64,000 bases of DNA from Mesoflavibacter profundi (GCF_014764305.1 NZ_CP061703.1:1315501-1379500); one strand, 5' to 3'. Shown: positions 7,935 through 16,894, counted from the first letter of the stretch. The notes: generated by a model from the sequence alone, not told the origin. Numbers and translations: made by a program.

Positions 7935-9185
7935 ATGGAACTTAAGCGAGTAGTAGTTACAGGTTTAGGAGCGTTAACACCAATTGGTAATACTAAAGAC
8001 GAGTACTGGAATGGTCTTGTTAATGGTAAAAGCGGTGCTGCGCCTATTACATATTTTGATACCGAAAAATTCAAAACTAACTTTGCTTGCGAGTTAAAAA
8101 ACTTCGTGGCAACAGATTTTCTTGATAGAAAAGAAGCACGAAAAATGGATAGGTTTACACAGTACGCAATGGTCGCGTCAGACGAGGCTATTGCGGACTC
8201 AAACCTTGATTTAGACAAGGTCAACAAACTTAGAGTTGGCGTTGTTTGGGGCGCAGGAATAGGTGGTTTAGAAACATTCCAAAACGAAGTGTTAAATTAC
8301 GCGAACGGAGATGGAACACCTAGATTTAACCCTTTCTTTATCCCTAAAATGATTGCAGATATTGCTCCAGGTAACATTTCTATAAAAAATGGATTTATGG
8401 GACCTAACTACACTACTGTATCTGCTTGCGCATCTTCTGCAAATGCATTAATAGATGCCTTAAACTACATACGTTTAGGTCACTGTGATGTAATTGTAAC
8501 TGGTGGTAGTGAAGCTGCTGTAACAATCGCAGGAATGGGCGGATTTAATGCTATGCATGCCTTATCTACAAGAAACGAAAGTCCAGAATCAGCATCAAGA
8601 CCATTTGATGCAACTAGAGATGGATTTGTTTTAGGTGAAGGTGCAGGCGCATTAATATTAGAAGAATATGAACATGCTAAAGCAAGAGGCGCTAAAATAT
8701 ATGCCGAAGTACTTGGTGGAGGATTATCTTCAGACGCGCATCACATGACTGCTCCTCATCCAGATGGAATAGGAGTAATAGCAGTTATGAAAAACTGTCT
8801 TGAAAACGCAGGTTTAAAACCAGAAGATGTAGATCATATTAATACTCATGGTACATCTACTCCATTAGGTGATGTAGCCGAGTTAAAAGCAATTAAAGCT
8901 GTTTTTGGTGATCATGCTAAGAACATTAATATTAACTCGACTAAATCCATGACAGGCCATTTATTAGGTGCTGCAGGAGCTATAGAAGCTATTGCATCTA
9001 TTTTGGCAATGGAAAATGGAATTGTACCGCCAACAATTAATCACACTACGGTTGACGAAAACATTGACCCAGAACTAAACCTAACACTTAATACACCTCA
9101 AAAAAGAGACATAAAAGTAGCTATGAGTAATACTTTTGGCTTTGGAGGTCACAACGCGTGCGTTTTATTTAAGAAATTAGATTAG
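7935..9185 (+). CDS. fabF: Beta-ketoacyl-ACP synthase II
   Basis: Condenses malonyl-ACP with acyl-ACP to elongate fatty acids. The Cys-His-His catalytic triad is present: Cys165 in VSACASSAN, His305 in NTHGTSTPLGD and His342 in SMTGHLLGAAG, with Lys337 in NSTKSM. Residue 416 is the last, the usual FabF length, and the C-terminal NTFGFGGHNA glycine loop is intact. The triad with two His places it in the FabF/FabB class, not FabH. It lies directly behind acpP. Confidence 0.97.
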   Translation: MELKRVVVTGLGALTPIGNTKDEYWNGLVNGKSGAAPITYFDTEKFKTNFACELKNFVATDFLDRKEARKMDRFTQYAMVASDEAIADSNLDLDKVNKLRVGVVWGAGIGGLETFQNEVLNYANGDGTPRFNPFFIPKMIADIAPGNISIKNGFMGPNYTTVSACASSANALIDALNYIRLGHCDVIVTGGSEAAVTIAGMGGFNAMHALSTRNESPESASRPFDATRDGFVLGEGAGALILEEYEHAKARGAKIYAEVLGGGLSSDAHHMTAPHPDGIGVIAVMKNCLENAGLKPEDVDHINTHGTSTPLGDVAELKAIKAVFGDHAKNININSTKSMTGHLLGAAGAIEAIASILAMENGIVPPTINHTTVDENIDPELNLTLNTPQKRDIKVAMSNTFGFGGHNACVLFKKLD

Positions 9186-9197
9186 TTCTATATCTAA

Positions 9198-9944
9198 ATG
9201 AGAAGCCTTAAAAACATATTTAATTCCCGGTCTAAAGACAAAGGGGAATTTTTTACGGCTCTTACCAAAATATTAAACTTTAAGCCAAAGACATTAAAGC
9301 ACTATAAAACTGCCTTTACGCATCGTTCTATGAACATAAAGAACAGTAAAGGTCACATTGTTAATTACGAAAGATTAGAGTTTTTAGGTGATGCAATGCT
9401 TAGTGCCGTAATAGCTCATTATTTGTACACAGAAGTTCCTAGTGGAGATGAAGGCTATCTAACAAAAATGCGATCTAAAGTAGTAAGTAGAGAACATTTA
9501 AATGAGCTAGGTAAAGATTTAGGCTTGATAAAATTGGTAAAAAGTAAAATACCAAAAGGTCAGTTTGGAGATAATATTCATGGTAATCTTTTTGAAGCAT
9601 TAGTAGGAGCAATTTATCTTGATAAAGGATATGCTGCTTGCGAAAAGTTTATCGAAAATAGAATTATAGGTCCCTATATTGATATAGAAAAACTAGAAGG
9701 AAAAGTAATAAGTTACAAAAGCTTATTAATAGAATGGTGTCAAAAAGAAAAAAAACATTTTGACTATAATGTTTATGAAGATACCGGTAATAGTGATGTT
9801 AAACATTTTTCTGTTAAACTATCCTTAGATCATAAAGTTGTAGCAAAAGCGCGAGCAACATCAAAGAAAAAAGCAGAAGAAAAAGCATCTAAAAGAGCCT
9901 ATTTTGCATTTCAAAAAGAAATCTCTAAAGCAACAATTTTATAA
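9198..9944 (+). CDS. rnc: Ribonuclease III
   Basis: Cuts double-stranded RNA in rRNA processing and mRNA turnover. The signature NYERLEFLGDA (catalytic Glu61, Asp65) and the second acidic helix GNLFEALVGAIYLDKGY form the nuclease domain (about residues 30-165). A dsRNA-binding domain follows at about 170-240. One usual metal-binding Asp, which lies three residues before the conserved Glu of the second motif (E. coli Asp114), is Asn130 here. I recall the same GN-x-x-EAL form from other Bacteroidota, so it is probably a lineage trait and not a sign of an inactive enzyme. Third gene of the acpP-fabF-rnc run. Confidence 0.95.
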   Translation: MRSLKNIFNSRSKDKGEFFTALTKILNFKPKTLKHYKTAFTHRSMNIKNSKGHIVNYERLEFLGDAMLSAVIAHYLYTEVPSGDEGYLTKMRSKVVSREHLNELGKDLGLIKLVKSKIPKGQFGDNIHGNLFEALVGAIYLDKGYAACEKFIENRIIGPYIDIEKLEGKVISYKSLLIEWCQKEKKHFDYNVYEDTGNSDVKHFSVKLSLDHKVVAKARATSKKKAEEKASKRAYFAFQKEISKATIL

Positions 9945-10009
9945 GCCAATTTAAGCTCAAAATTCCCTAAAACACTACAACGTTTTCGTTATTTTTTCAT
10001 GTTAAGAAT

Positions 10010-10051
10010 ACATAAAACATGCTTAAAATAAGCGTTTATGTACTATATTTA
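10010..10051 (+). promoter_or_regulatory. Nested inverted repeat over the promoter of the IPExxxVDY-pyk operon
   Basis: An outer repeat ACATAAA (10010-10016) / TTTATGT (10035-10041) encloses an inner stem GCTTA (10021-10025) / TAAGC (10029-10033). Directly behind it is TATATTTA (10044-10051), one mismatch from the -7 consensus. The palindrome therefore covers the place where the -33 element should be, so it may be an operator for pyk. It could also be a weak hairpin in the rnc 3' UTR, but it lacks a T run. Confidence 0.35.
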
Positions 10052-10071
10052 CATTTAGTTAACTATTTAAA

Positions 10072-10557
10072 ATGGCTGTTAAAAAATTATTGTTAGACGA
10101 TTTTTTTGAAGAAGAGCAATACATACTAATAGGTATACACTGTACTTTAGAAGATTATCGATTAGCTTTTTTAATCAACCAAGTTTTAGATATTAGATTA
10201 AAACGAAAGCAAGAAGATGTAAAATTTTCTAAAGATAATTCTAGCTTTTCATTGTATGAGTTTAATCAAGAAAAGCAACACATTATTTATTATCTAGTTG
10301 CAAATTCTTGTAAGGTAAAGCAAGACCAACAACAGGATATAAACTCGCTGTTTTCTAACGAAGCATTTCTAACAACAAACAAATATTTGTTACCAGAATT
10401 TAAAAAAGTTAACTATCTACTAAAAGTAGAAACAGAGTTTCCTTTAAATAAAGAAAAACTCATACTAAACAAACTATTAAAAATACCACAAATTGTTACA
10501 GCATATAGTATTGATGTAGACAATTTAAAAACTAAAAACAACTTAATATTCAACTAA
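10072..10557 (+). CDS. IPExxxVDY-family protein of unknown function
   Basis: A 161-residue cytoplasmic protein without signal peptide or membrane segment. Flavobacteria have such a gene directly before pyruvate kinase; the family is named for a C-terminal IPE...VDY motif, here seen in the degenerate form IPQIVTAYSIDV (about residues 144-155). The N-terminal part (KLLLDDFFEEEQYILIGIH) resembles other members. Its stop codon overlaps the pyk start as TAATG, which suggests translational coupling. The function is unknown; context suggests something linked to glycolysis or pyruvate kinase expression. Confidence 0.75.
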   Translation: MAVKKLLLDDFFEEEQYILIGIHCTLEDYRLAFLINQVLDIRLKRKQEDVKFSKDNSSFSLYEFNQEKQHIIYYLVANSCKVKQDQQQDINSLFSNEAFLTTNKYLLPEFKKVNYLLKVETEFPLNKEKLILNKLLKIPQIVTAYSIDVDNLKTKNNLIFN

Positions 10558-11999
10558 TGCCAACAAGAAAAAAGACCAAAATAGTTGCAACCTTAGGACC
10601 AGCAACAAGTAGTAAAGAGGTATTAAAAGGAATGTTAGACGAAGGCGCTAACGTATTTAGAATTAACTTCTCTCATGCAGATTATAAAGACGTAGAAGAA
10701 CGCGTACAGATGATACGCGAATTAAACGAAGAGTTTGGTTATAATGCTTCAATATTAGCAGATTTACAAGGACCAAAACTACGTGTTGGAGTAATGAAGC
10801 AAGAAGTAATTGTAAATCCAGGAGACCAAATAATATTTGCAACAGGTAAACGCTTTGAAGGAACAAAAGAAAGAGTTTACATGACTTACGATAATTTTCC
10901 TCAAGATGCAAAACCAGGAGAACGCATACTTTTAGACGATGGTAAGTTAATATTTGAAGTTGTATCTACAGACAAGAAGAAAGAAGTTGTAGCCAAAGTA
11001 ATACAAGGTGGACCATTAAAATCTAAAAAAGGAGTAAATCTGCCTAATACCAATATATCTCAACCTGCATTAACAGAAAAAGACGTAGAAGATGCAATTT
11101 TTGCATGTAAACTAGGTGTAGATTGGATTGCCTTATCCTTTGTTAGACATGCAGAAGATTTAATGGAGCTTGAAGAATTAATTAAAAAGCATAGCGACCA
11201 TAAAATCCCAATTATTGCAAAAATAGAAAAACCAGAAGGCGTAGCTAATATTGATAAAATAGTAGCTTATTGTGATGGATTAATGGTTGCACGTGGTGAC
11301 TTAGGTGTAGAAATCCCTGCAGAAGAAGTACCATTAGTACAAAAGCAACTTGTATTAAGAGCAAAAAAAGCAAGAATACCAGTAATCATAGCAACACAAA
11401 TGATGGAAACTATGATCAACAGTTTAACACCAACTAGAGCAGAAGTAAACGATGTTGCAAACTCTGTAATGGATGGTGCAGATGCAGTAATGCTTTCTGG
11501 AGAAACAAGTGTAGGACAATATCCAGTACAAGTAATTAGACAAATGTCTAACATTATAAAAAGTGTAGAAGGATCTGATTTAATACAAGTACCGCAATCG
11601 CCACCACATATTAGAACAAAAAGGTATATAACAAAGTCTATATGTTATCACGCAGCTCATATGGCAAACGAGATTGATGCAAAAGCCATTTCAACATTAA
11701 CAAATAGTGGTTATACTGCATTCCAAATATCTGCTTGGCGACCAAATGCTCATATTTTAGTCTTTACATCAAACCAACGTATATTAACTCAATTAAGTTT
11801 ACTTTGGGGCGTAACCGCTTTTTATTACGATAAATACGTAAGTACAGACGAAACTATCGAAGACGTAAACGCTATTGCATGCCAAAAAGGATTTTTAGAA
11901 GTAGGCGATATGTTAATAAGTCTTGCAGCGATGCCAATTCAAGATAAAGGAATGGTAAACACATTAAGAGTAACAGAAATTACTAGCTGTAGTTTTTAA
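10557..11999 (+). CDS. pyk: Pyruvate kinase
   Basis: Transfers phosphate from phosphoenolpyruvate to ADP, the last step of glycolysis. The active-site signature is IIAKIEKPEGVANIDKI with the catalytic Lys, followed by GLMVARGDLGVEIP and the MNSLTPTRAEVNDVANSV-like helix. The N-terminal TLGPATSS and FRINFSHA segments bind substrates. At 480 residues it has the normal A, B and C domains. Start overlaps the preceding stop by one base (TAATG). Confidence 0.97.
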   Translation: MPTRKKTKIVATLGPATSSKEVLKGMLDEGANVFRINFSHADYKDVEERVQMIRELNEEFGYNASILADLQGPKLRVGVMKQEVIVNPGDQIIFATGKRFEGTKERVYMTYDNFPQDAKPGERILLDDGKLIFEVVSTDKKKEVVAKVIQGGPLKSKKGVNLPNTNISQPALTEKDVEDAIFACKLGVDWIALSFVRHAEDLMELEELIKKHSDHKIPIIAKIEKPEGVANIDKIVAYCDGLMVARGDLGVEIPAEEVPLVQKQLVLRAKKARIPVIIATQMMETMINSLTPTRAEVNDVANSVMDGADAVMLSGETSVGQYPVQVIRQMSNIIKSVEGSDLIQVPQSPPHIRTKRYITKSICYHAAHMANEIDAKAISTLTNSGYTAFQISAWRPNAHILVFTSNQRILTQLSLLWGVTAFYYDKYVSTDETIEDVNAIACQKGFLEVGDMLISLAAMPIQDKGMVNTLRVTEITSCSF

Positions 12000-12006
12000 A
12001 CTAATG

Positions 12007-12081
12007 GCGTTACCCTAAAGGGTCGCGCTTTTCGCAGTCGCTCTTTGCAAGTAGCTCCAACAATGCTACAATCGCTAACGC
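12007..12081. repeat. 75-bp interspersed element, copy 1 (ends GCGTTA/TAACGC)
   Basis: Starts GCGTTACCCT-AAA-GGGTC and ends CTAACGC, so the ends form an inverted repeat and an ACCC/GGGT hairpin sits just inside. A second copy of exactly the same length, with the same orientation, is at 56257-56331. An inner GTAGC/GCTAC stem is seen in this copy. I remember GCGTTACCC...GGGTC...TAACGC elements as frequent in Flavobacteriaceae genomes; their function is unknown to me. Confidence 0.75.
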
Positions 12082-12105
12082 AAGCCAAATACAGTATTAT
12101 AATAT

Positions 12106-12137
12106 AAAACCAGTTTTAAAAATAAAGCTGGTTTTTT
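12106..12137. terminator. Terminator between convergent pyk and dinB
   Basis: AAAACCAG (12106-12113) pairs with CTGGTTTT (12128-12135), followed on the plus strand by a T run. It is best read as the pyk terminator; the arms also allow use from the dinB side, whose stop is one base away. Confidence 0.75.
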
Positions 12138-12138
12138 A

Positions 12139-13242
12139 TTAAAACTTAAACTGTAATTGCACACTTACAGATTGTTTATTTAGTACTTTTTTAGGCTTAG
12201 TCTCAGTATTCAAATTAGATAAAGAAATACCTAATAAACGCACAGAATTGTTTAACTTTTCTTGGTATAGTAATTCTTTAGCAGTCTCTAAAATCACCGC
12301 TTTATCAGCAAAAAAATAGGGTAAAGTTTTACTTCTAGTTTGTAAGGTAAAATCGCTATACTTTATTTTTAAAGTCACGGTTTTACCCGCAACTTTGTTT
12401 TTAGATAATCGTTTAGCAACTTCTTCAGCAATATGATCTAATTTTTCTAGCATAAATATTTCAGAAGATAAGTTTTTACTAAACGTACGTTCTGCAGCTA
12501 GACTTTTTCTTATGCGATTTGGTTTAACTTGACTATGCTGTATACCTCTTACAATGTGATAATAGTAAGTGCCAGATTTACCAAAGTTTTGTTCTAGATA
12601 TTCAATAGTTTTTGATTTTAAATCTTTACCAGTAAAGATGCCTTTTTGGTACATTTTTTCGGCAGTAACTTTACCAATACCATAAAATTTTCTAATATCT
12701 AAAGCTTCTAAAAAGTCTAAAACTTCTTCAGGATTAACTGTTTTTTGTCCGTTAGGTTTATTGTAATCGCTAGCAACTTTAGCAACAAATTTGTTAATAC
12801 TAATTCCAGCAGAAGCTGTTAAACCAACCTCATTATAAATTCGATTTCTAATTTCTTCAGCAATTAAAGATGCGCTAGGATTTCCTTTTTTATTCTCTGT
12901 AACATCAAGATACGCTTCATCTAAAGATAACGGTTCTACTAAGTCTGTATAATCTAAAAAAATAGCTCTAATTTTATTAGAAATGGTTTTATATCTATCA
13001 AAATCTGATTTTACAAAAATTAATTCAGGACAAAGCTTTTTGGCTAATTGTCCAGACATAGCACTTTTTACTCCAAATTTTCTTGCTTCATAACTTGCTG
13101 CGCTAATTACACCTCTAATTCCGCCGCCACCAACAGCAATAGGTTTACCTTTTAGATCAGGATTATCCATTTGCGCTACAGATGCGTAAAATGCATCCAT
13201 ATCTACATGAATAATTTTTCTAATTGGTAAATCACTTGACAT
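12139..13242 (-). CDS. dinB: DNA polymerase IV (Y-family translesion polymerase)
   Basis: Error-prone polymerase that bypasses DNA lesions. Catalytic acids are Asp14 (IHVDMDAFYASV) and Asp108-Glu109 (LSLDEAYLDV). The steric region YEARKFGVKSAMSG and the thumb motif FYGIGKVTAEKMYQ are typical of DinB. The little-finger domain ends in QLQFKF at the extreme C-terminus, a plausible sliding-clamp binding motif. The length of 367 residues is normal. It is divergent from the lysoplasmalogenase gene with only 31 bases between, so their promoters must overlap. Confidence 0.95.
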   Translation of the reverse strand: MSSDLPIRKIIHVDMDAFYASVAQMDNPDLKGKPIAVGGGGIRGVISAASYEARKFGVKSAMSGQLAKKLCPELIFVKSDFDRYKTISNKIRAIFLDYTDLVEPLSLDEAYLDVTENKKGNPSASLIAEEIRNRIYNEVGLTASAGISINKFVAKVASDYNKPNGQKTVNPEEVLDFLEALDIRKFYGIGKVTAEKMYQKGIFTGKDLKSKTIEYLEQNFGKSGTYYYHIVRGIQHSQVKPNRIRKSLAAERTFSKNLSSEIFMLEKLDHIAEEVAKRLSKNKVAGKTVTLKIKYSDFTLQTRSKTLPYFFADKAVILETAKELLYQEKLNNSVRLLGISLSNLNTETKPKKVLNKQSVSVQLQFKF

Positions 13243-13273
13243 GATGTAAATTTATAAATTACAATGTATAATT

Positions 13274-13924
13274 ATGAAAAAATCTATATACCTTTTAATA
13301 ACTTTAATAGTAGCATTAATAGCTATTTCAACATCATATTTAAAACTTATAGATTGGTTTTATATTTTAAAACCGTTAACAACAGTTTTAATTTTAGTTT
13401 TACCAATAATTTATATAAAACCAAAATTAAATAGGTATGCTTTACTAATAATACTTGGCTTGTGTTTTTGTCTTATGGGTGATGTATTATTATTGTTTGA
13501 ATACTTATTTATATATGGTTTAGTTTCATTTTTAATCGGGCATATTTTGTTTAGTTATGCATTTACTACTATAAACGGTTTTTTATATAATTATAAACCT
13601 TTAGTTTTTTTGGTCATCTTTGCAATAGCAATGTTTTATGTGCTAAAAGACAATTTAGGCCAATTATTAATACCAGTTATTTTATATATAGTTTGTATTG
13701 TAATAATGGCTTGGCAAGCATTAAATTTATACTTTTTAAAGAGCAGTAATGTTTATAAATGGATTGCTATAGGAGCTATTTTGTTTTTAATTTCTGATGC
13801 AGTTTTAGCCTACAATATGTTTGTTGTTAATTTTACTTTTTCAGAAGTAATTATATTGTCAACCTATTGGTCTGCAATAGCTTTTATAGCATTTTCTACA
13901 TTATATATACCAATTAAGAAATAA
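13274..13924 (+). CDS. Lysoplasmalogenase-like YhhN/TMEM86 family membrane protein
   Basis: Integral membrane protein with about eight hydrophobic helices across 216 residues. The conserved polar positions of the YhhN family are visible: FCLMGDVLLLF in the third helix, SFLIGHILFSYAF, and LISDAVLAYN near the end. Family members hydrolyse the vinyl-ether bond of lysoplasmalogens, but bacterial substrates are poorly known, so the reaction here is an inference from the family. The CYTH gene begins one base after its stop codon, so both are likely on one transcript. Confidence 0.8.
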   Translation: MKKSIYLLITLIVALIAISTSYLKLIDWFYILKPLTTVLILVLPIIYIKPKLNRYALLIILGLCFCLMGDVLLLFEYLFIYGLVSFLIGHILFSYAFTTINGFLYNYKPLVFLVIFAIAMFYVLKDNLGQLLIPVILYIVCIVIMAWQALNLYFLKSSNVYKWIAIGAILFLISDAVLAYNMFVVNFTFSEVIILSTYWSAIAFIAFSTLYIPIKK

Positions 13925-13925
13925 T

Positions 13926-14402
13926 ATGTCCTCTACGATAGAAATAGAAAGAAAGTTTTTAGTAACATCTACAAGATTTAAAGACTTAGCATTTAAAAAA
14001 GAACGCATTACACAAGGTTTTTTAAGTACAGATAAACAACGTACAGTAAGAGTTAGACTAAAAGGAGATCAAGGATTTTTAACAATAAAAGGTCCTTCTA
14101 CAGAAGACGGATTATCTAGATTTGAATGGGAAAAAAGTATAACTGTACAAGACGCAAAAGATTTACTTAAATTATGTAAAAAAGGCATAATTGATAAAAT
14201 TAGATATCAAGTAGATGTAGAAGGTTTTATTTTTGAAGTAGATTATTTTTTAAACGATAATGAAGGATTAATCGTAGCCGAAATTGAATTACAAACTGAA
14301 AATCAAGAATTTTTTAAGCCCGACTGGTTAGGTGAAGAAGTAACAGGTATCATAAAATATTATAACTCTCAATTAAGTCTAAACCCTTATAAAAACTGGT
14401 AA
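13926..14402 (+). CDS. CYTH-domain triphosphate tunnel enzyme
   Basis: CYTH proteins hydrolyse triphosphates such as inorganic tripolyphosphate, using metal ions in a beta-barrel tunnel. The defining N-terminal motif EIERKFLV is present at residues 5-12. It is followed by the alternating charged strands TVRVRLKGDQGFLTIKG and FEVDYFLN, and late acidic AEIELQTE. The 158 residues match short bacterial one-domain members. Adenylate cyclase activity is a less likely alternative. The stop overlaps the next gene's start (TAATG). Confidence 0.88.
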   Translation: MSSTIEIERKFLVTSTRFKDLAFKKERITQGFLSTDKQRTVRVRLKGDQGFLTIKGPSTEDGLSRFEWEKSITVQDAKDLLKLCKKGIIDKIRYQVDVEGFIFEVDYFLNDNEGLIVAEIELQTENQEFFKPDWLGEEVTGIIKYYNSQLSLNPYKNW

Positions 14403-14899
14403 TGATGAAGCATATATTCTCTCTAATTACAATATTACTTTTATTTTCTTGTACTACTACTAAGAAAGAAAATGTAGAAGCTAATACAATTAAAATAGAT
14501 ACAACTAGATTAACTTCTAGTCAAATAGAATCAAATTTAAAGGCTAAAGGATTTAAAACCTTTAGTTATGTAGATGAAACTACTAAAGATACAGTTATAA
14601 TGCAGCAATATTTTATCGCATTTCTAAAATCTGGTTCAAACCGAAATCAAACTGAAGAGGAAGCAAAATTATTGCAGGAGCAACATCTAGCACACTTAGG
14701 TAGTATGTATGAACAAGGTTTTGCAGATATTTCTGGACCATTTGGAGATGATGGAGATATAAGAGGAATTACAATTTATAATGTTCCAACACAGCAAATG
14801 GCAGATAGTTTAGCAAAGTCCGATCCAATGGTAAAAGCTGGTAGATTAGATATTGAAATTCATCCTTGGTGGGCAGCAAAAGGATTCAAATTGCGCTAA
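14402..14899 (+). CDS. Lipoprotein with YCII-like domain
   Basis: The N-terminus is a lipoprotein signal ending in LLLFSC, with Cys17 as the lipidated residue, so the protein is probably anchored in the outer or inner membrane facing the periplasm. The remainder, from about residue 65, resembles YCII-type alpha/beta domains (HLAHLGSMYEQGFADISGPF and a following GITIYN strand). YCII function is unclear; some members are dehalogenase- or isomerase-like. Two ATG codons stand in tandem at the start; the first overlaps the CYTH stop. Last gene of a three-gene run. Confidence 0.65.
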   Translation: MMKHIFSLITILLLFSCTTTKKENVEANTIKIDTTRLTSSQIESNLKAKGFKTFSYVDETTKDTVIMQQYFIAFLKSGSNRNQTEEEAKLLQEQHLAHLGSMYEQGFADISGPFGDDGDIRGITIYNVPTQQMADSLAKSDPMVKAGRLDIEIHPWWAAKGFKLR

Positions 14900-14930
14900 A
14901 AAAAGCCTTACTAATTTAGCAAGGCTTTTA
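14896..14930. terminator. Bidirectional terminator between the YCII lipoprotein and the OmpA gene
   Basis: AAAAGCCTT pairs with AAGGCTTTT, with CTAA/TTAG extending the stem inside, and there are A and T runs on both sides. It serves genes converging from both strands. Confidence 0.85.
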
Positions 14931-14961
14931 ATGGTTTAAGTTTTTGGTTGAAAAACTTTTT

Positions 14962-16872
14962 TTACATATTCTTAGGGTTACCACTAACGATTAAGAATTG
15001 GCTTCTTCTGTTAAGTTGGTGTTGTTCTTTACTACAAGGGTTACAGTCTACAGCTGGTTGCGATTCTCCTTTACCAGAAGCAGATATTCTGCTAGCATCA
15101 ATACCTTTAGATATAATATACTGTCTAGTGGTTTGTGCACGTCTTTCTGATAATCCTTGGTTATAACGATCAGATCCTCTAAAATCTGTGTGTGACGTTG
15201 CTTCTATTACCATATCAGGGTATTTGTTCATTACTTGTACTAAGTTATCTAATTCAAACGCTGCTTTTGCAGTGATGTTTGATTTATCAAACTCGAAGTA
15301 AATTGGGTTTAATACCACTTCTATTGGTGTAATTATTTCTTCTATTGGTGTTAATGGTACTTCTACTGCGACTTCTTCTTCATTTGTACCTTCTACAGTA
15401 ACTTTATTACTTTCGTAACCATCCATAGTTACTTGTAATTCTGTATCTGTTTCACATTCTACAATATACTCTACAACACCTTCTGCGTTGGTTGTTTTTG
15501 TTGCTAATATGTTTCCATTAGCATCTGCTAAACTTGTTGTTGCTCCTGCTAATACGTCTCCTGTTTTTTCGTCTACTACAGTTCCTGTAATTAACACATC
15601 GCATAATGGTTGTAGCTTTTTAATCGCATAGATATCATCATTTCCTTTTCCTCCTTGACGGTTAGATGATATAAATCCTTCGCCTGTTGCTTCGTTCATT
15701 CTAAATGCAAAATCGTCTCCGTTACTATTTATTGGAATTCCTGCATTTCGGATTGGTGCCATTTTTCCGTCTATTTCTTTAGTATGGAATACATCCATTC
15801 CTCCAAGTCCTAAATGTCCTGTTGACGAAAAGTATAGTGTGTTATTATCACTAATATATGGGAACATTTCTTGTCCTTCTGTGTTTACCTTTTGTCCCAT
15901 GTTTACTGGCGCTGTTAATGTACCGTCTGTATTTATGGTTGCTTTGTAGATATCAAATTTACCGTATCCTCCTGGCATATCACTAGCGAAGTATATCGTG
16001 CTTCCATCTGCACTTACACTTGGGTTTTTTATAGAATAGTTTGGACTGTTTATTGCTAAGGCTTCTACTTTACTAAAATCGTCTCCTGTTTTTGTTGCTT
16101 TAAATAGGTGTAGTACACTGTATTTAGTGTTTGACAGACTGTCTTTTTCATATATATCTTCATAAAAGCTTTCTCTAGAGAAGTACATTGTTTTTCCGTC
16201 AGGAGAAAAGCTTACGATACCTTCGTGGTATTTAGTGTTTATTTTACCATCTAATAGGTTTTCTCCTTGGTATGTACCATCGTCTGCTACAGTATATTCG
16301 TAGATATCTAAAAATGGTTCTTCATTCCATCCGTACTTCTTACGATTGGCGTTTCTTGAGCTTGTTAGGTATAATTTACCATCTTGTAATGTTCCTCCAA
16401 AGTCTGATCCTGCAGTATTGATATCTAAGTTTTGTACGTTAAATTTTTTCCCGCGATCTAATATTTTAGATAAATAATCTGGATTGGATTTATACATCAT
16501 TGCTCTATCATCTGATGGTTGCATAGCTGCAAACTTATCCATTTGTGTATTAGAAGCTTCGTACTTACCGTTTGCTTTTAACATCTCTGAGTACTTGTAA
16601 TACATCTCGGCTTGATTTGCTCCTGCTTCAAATGCTTTTGCGTACCATTTCTCTGCTGCTTCTGTGCTATAAATATTGTAATTGGCTTCTGCTAATTGAC
16701 TATACACATAGGCATCTGCTTCTCCTTTTTCTACAATTTTATTGTAGGCTTCTATAGCGTCTACAAATCTGTATTTTGCAAAGAGTTTATCTGCTTTTTG
16801 TGTGGCACTGCTTTGTGCTAAACTTATGGTGCTTATTAAGGCACAAACTATAAATAATTGTATATGTTTCAT
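14962..16872 (-). CDS. PorE-like OmpA-family protein (TPR, beta-propeller, carboxypeptidase-regulatory and OmpA domains)
   Basis: Probable periplasmic or outer-membrane protein that ties a T9SS unit to peptidoglycan. Start chosen at MKHIQLFIVCALISTISLAQ, a clean signal peptide; the ORF's 30-codon upstream extension overlaps the neighbouring gene and lacks a signal. Order in the 636-residue product: TPR-like helices (~20-135), PD40/WD40-like propeller blades (~165-425, repeated FSPDGKTMYFSR, SADGSTIYFAS, ISDNNTLYFSS), a carboxypeptidase-regulatory-like domain (~430-510, DVLITGTVVDEKTGDVLAGA), and an OmpA C-terminal domain (~530-630, YFEFDKSNIT, ATSHTDFRGS, LSERRAQTTR). This is the architecture described for PorE of Porphyromonas. 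It lies 22 bases behind the PorP/SprF gene. Confidence 0.85.
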   Translation of the reverse strand: MKHIQLFIVCALISTISLAQSSATQKADKLFAKYRFVDAIEAYNKIVEKGEADAYVYSQLAEANYNIYSTEAAEKWYAKAFEAGANQAEMYYKYSEMLKANGKYEASNTQMDKFAAMQPSDDRAMMYKSNPDYLSKILDRGKKFNVQNLDINTAGSDFGGTLQDGKLYLTSSRNANRKKYGWNEEPFLDIYEYTVADDGTYQGENLLDGKINTKYHEGIVSFSPDGKTMYFSRESFYEDIYEKDSLSNTKYSVLHLFKATKTGDDFSKVEALAINSPNYSIKNPSVSADGSTIYFASDMPGGYGKFDIYKATINTDGTLTAPVNMGQKVNTEGQEMFPYISDNNTLYFSSTGHLGLGGMDVFHTKEIDGKMAPIRNAGIPINSNGDDFAFRMNEATGEGFISSNRQGGKGNDDIYAIKKLQPLCDVLITGTVVDEKTGDVLAGATTSLADANGNILATKTTNAEGVVEYIVECETDTELQVTMDGYESNKVTVEGTNEEEVAVEVPLTPIEEIITPIEVVLNPIYFEFDKSNITAKAAFELDNLVQVMNKYPDMVIEATSHTDFRGSDRYNQGLSERRAQTTRQYIISKGIDASRISASGKGESQPAVDCNPCSKEQHQLNRRSQFLIVSGNPKNM

Positions 16873-16894
16873 TGTTCTGGTTAGCTTATCTGGT

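Noticed and set aside
9979-9997. Possible rnc terminator AACG-TTTT-CGTT followed by T
   Set aside because: The stem of four base pairs is too weak to be called a terminator.
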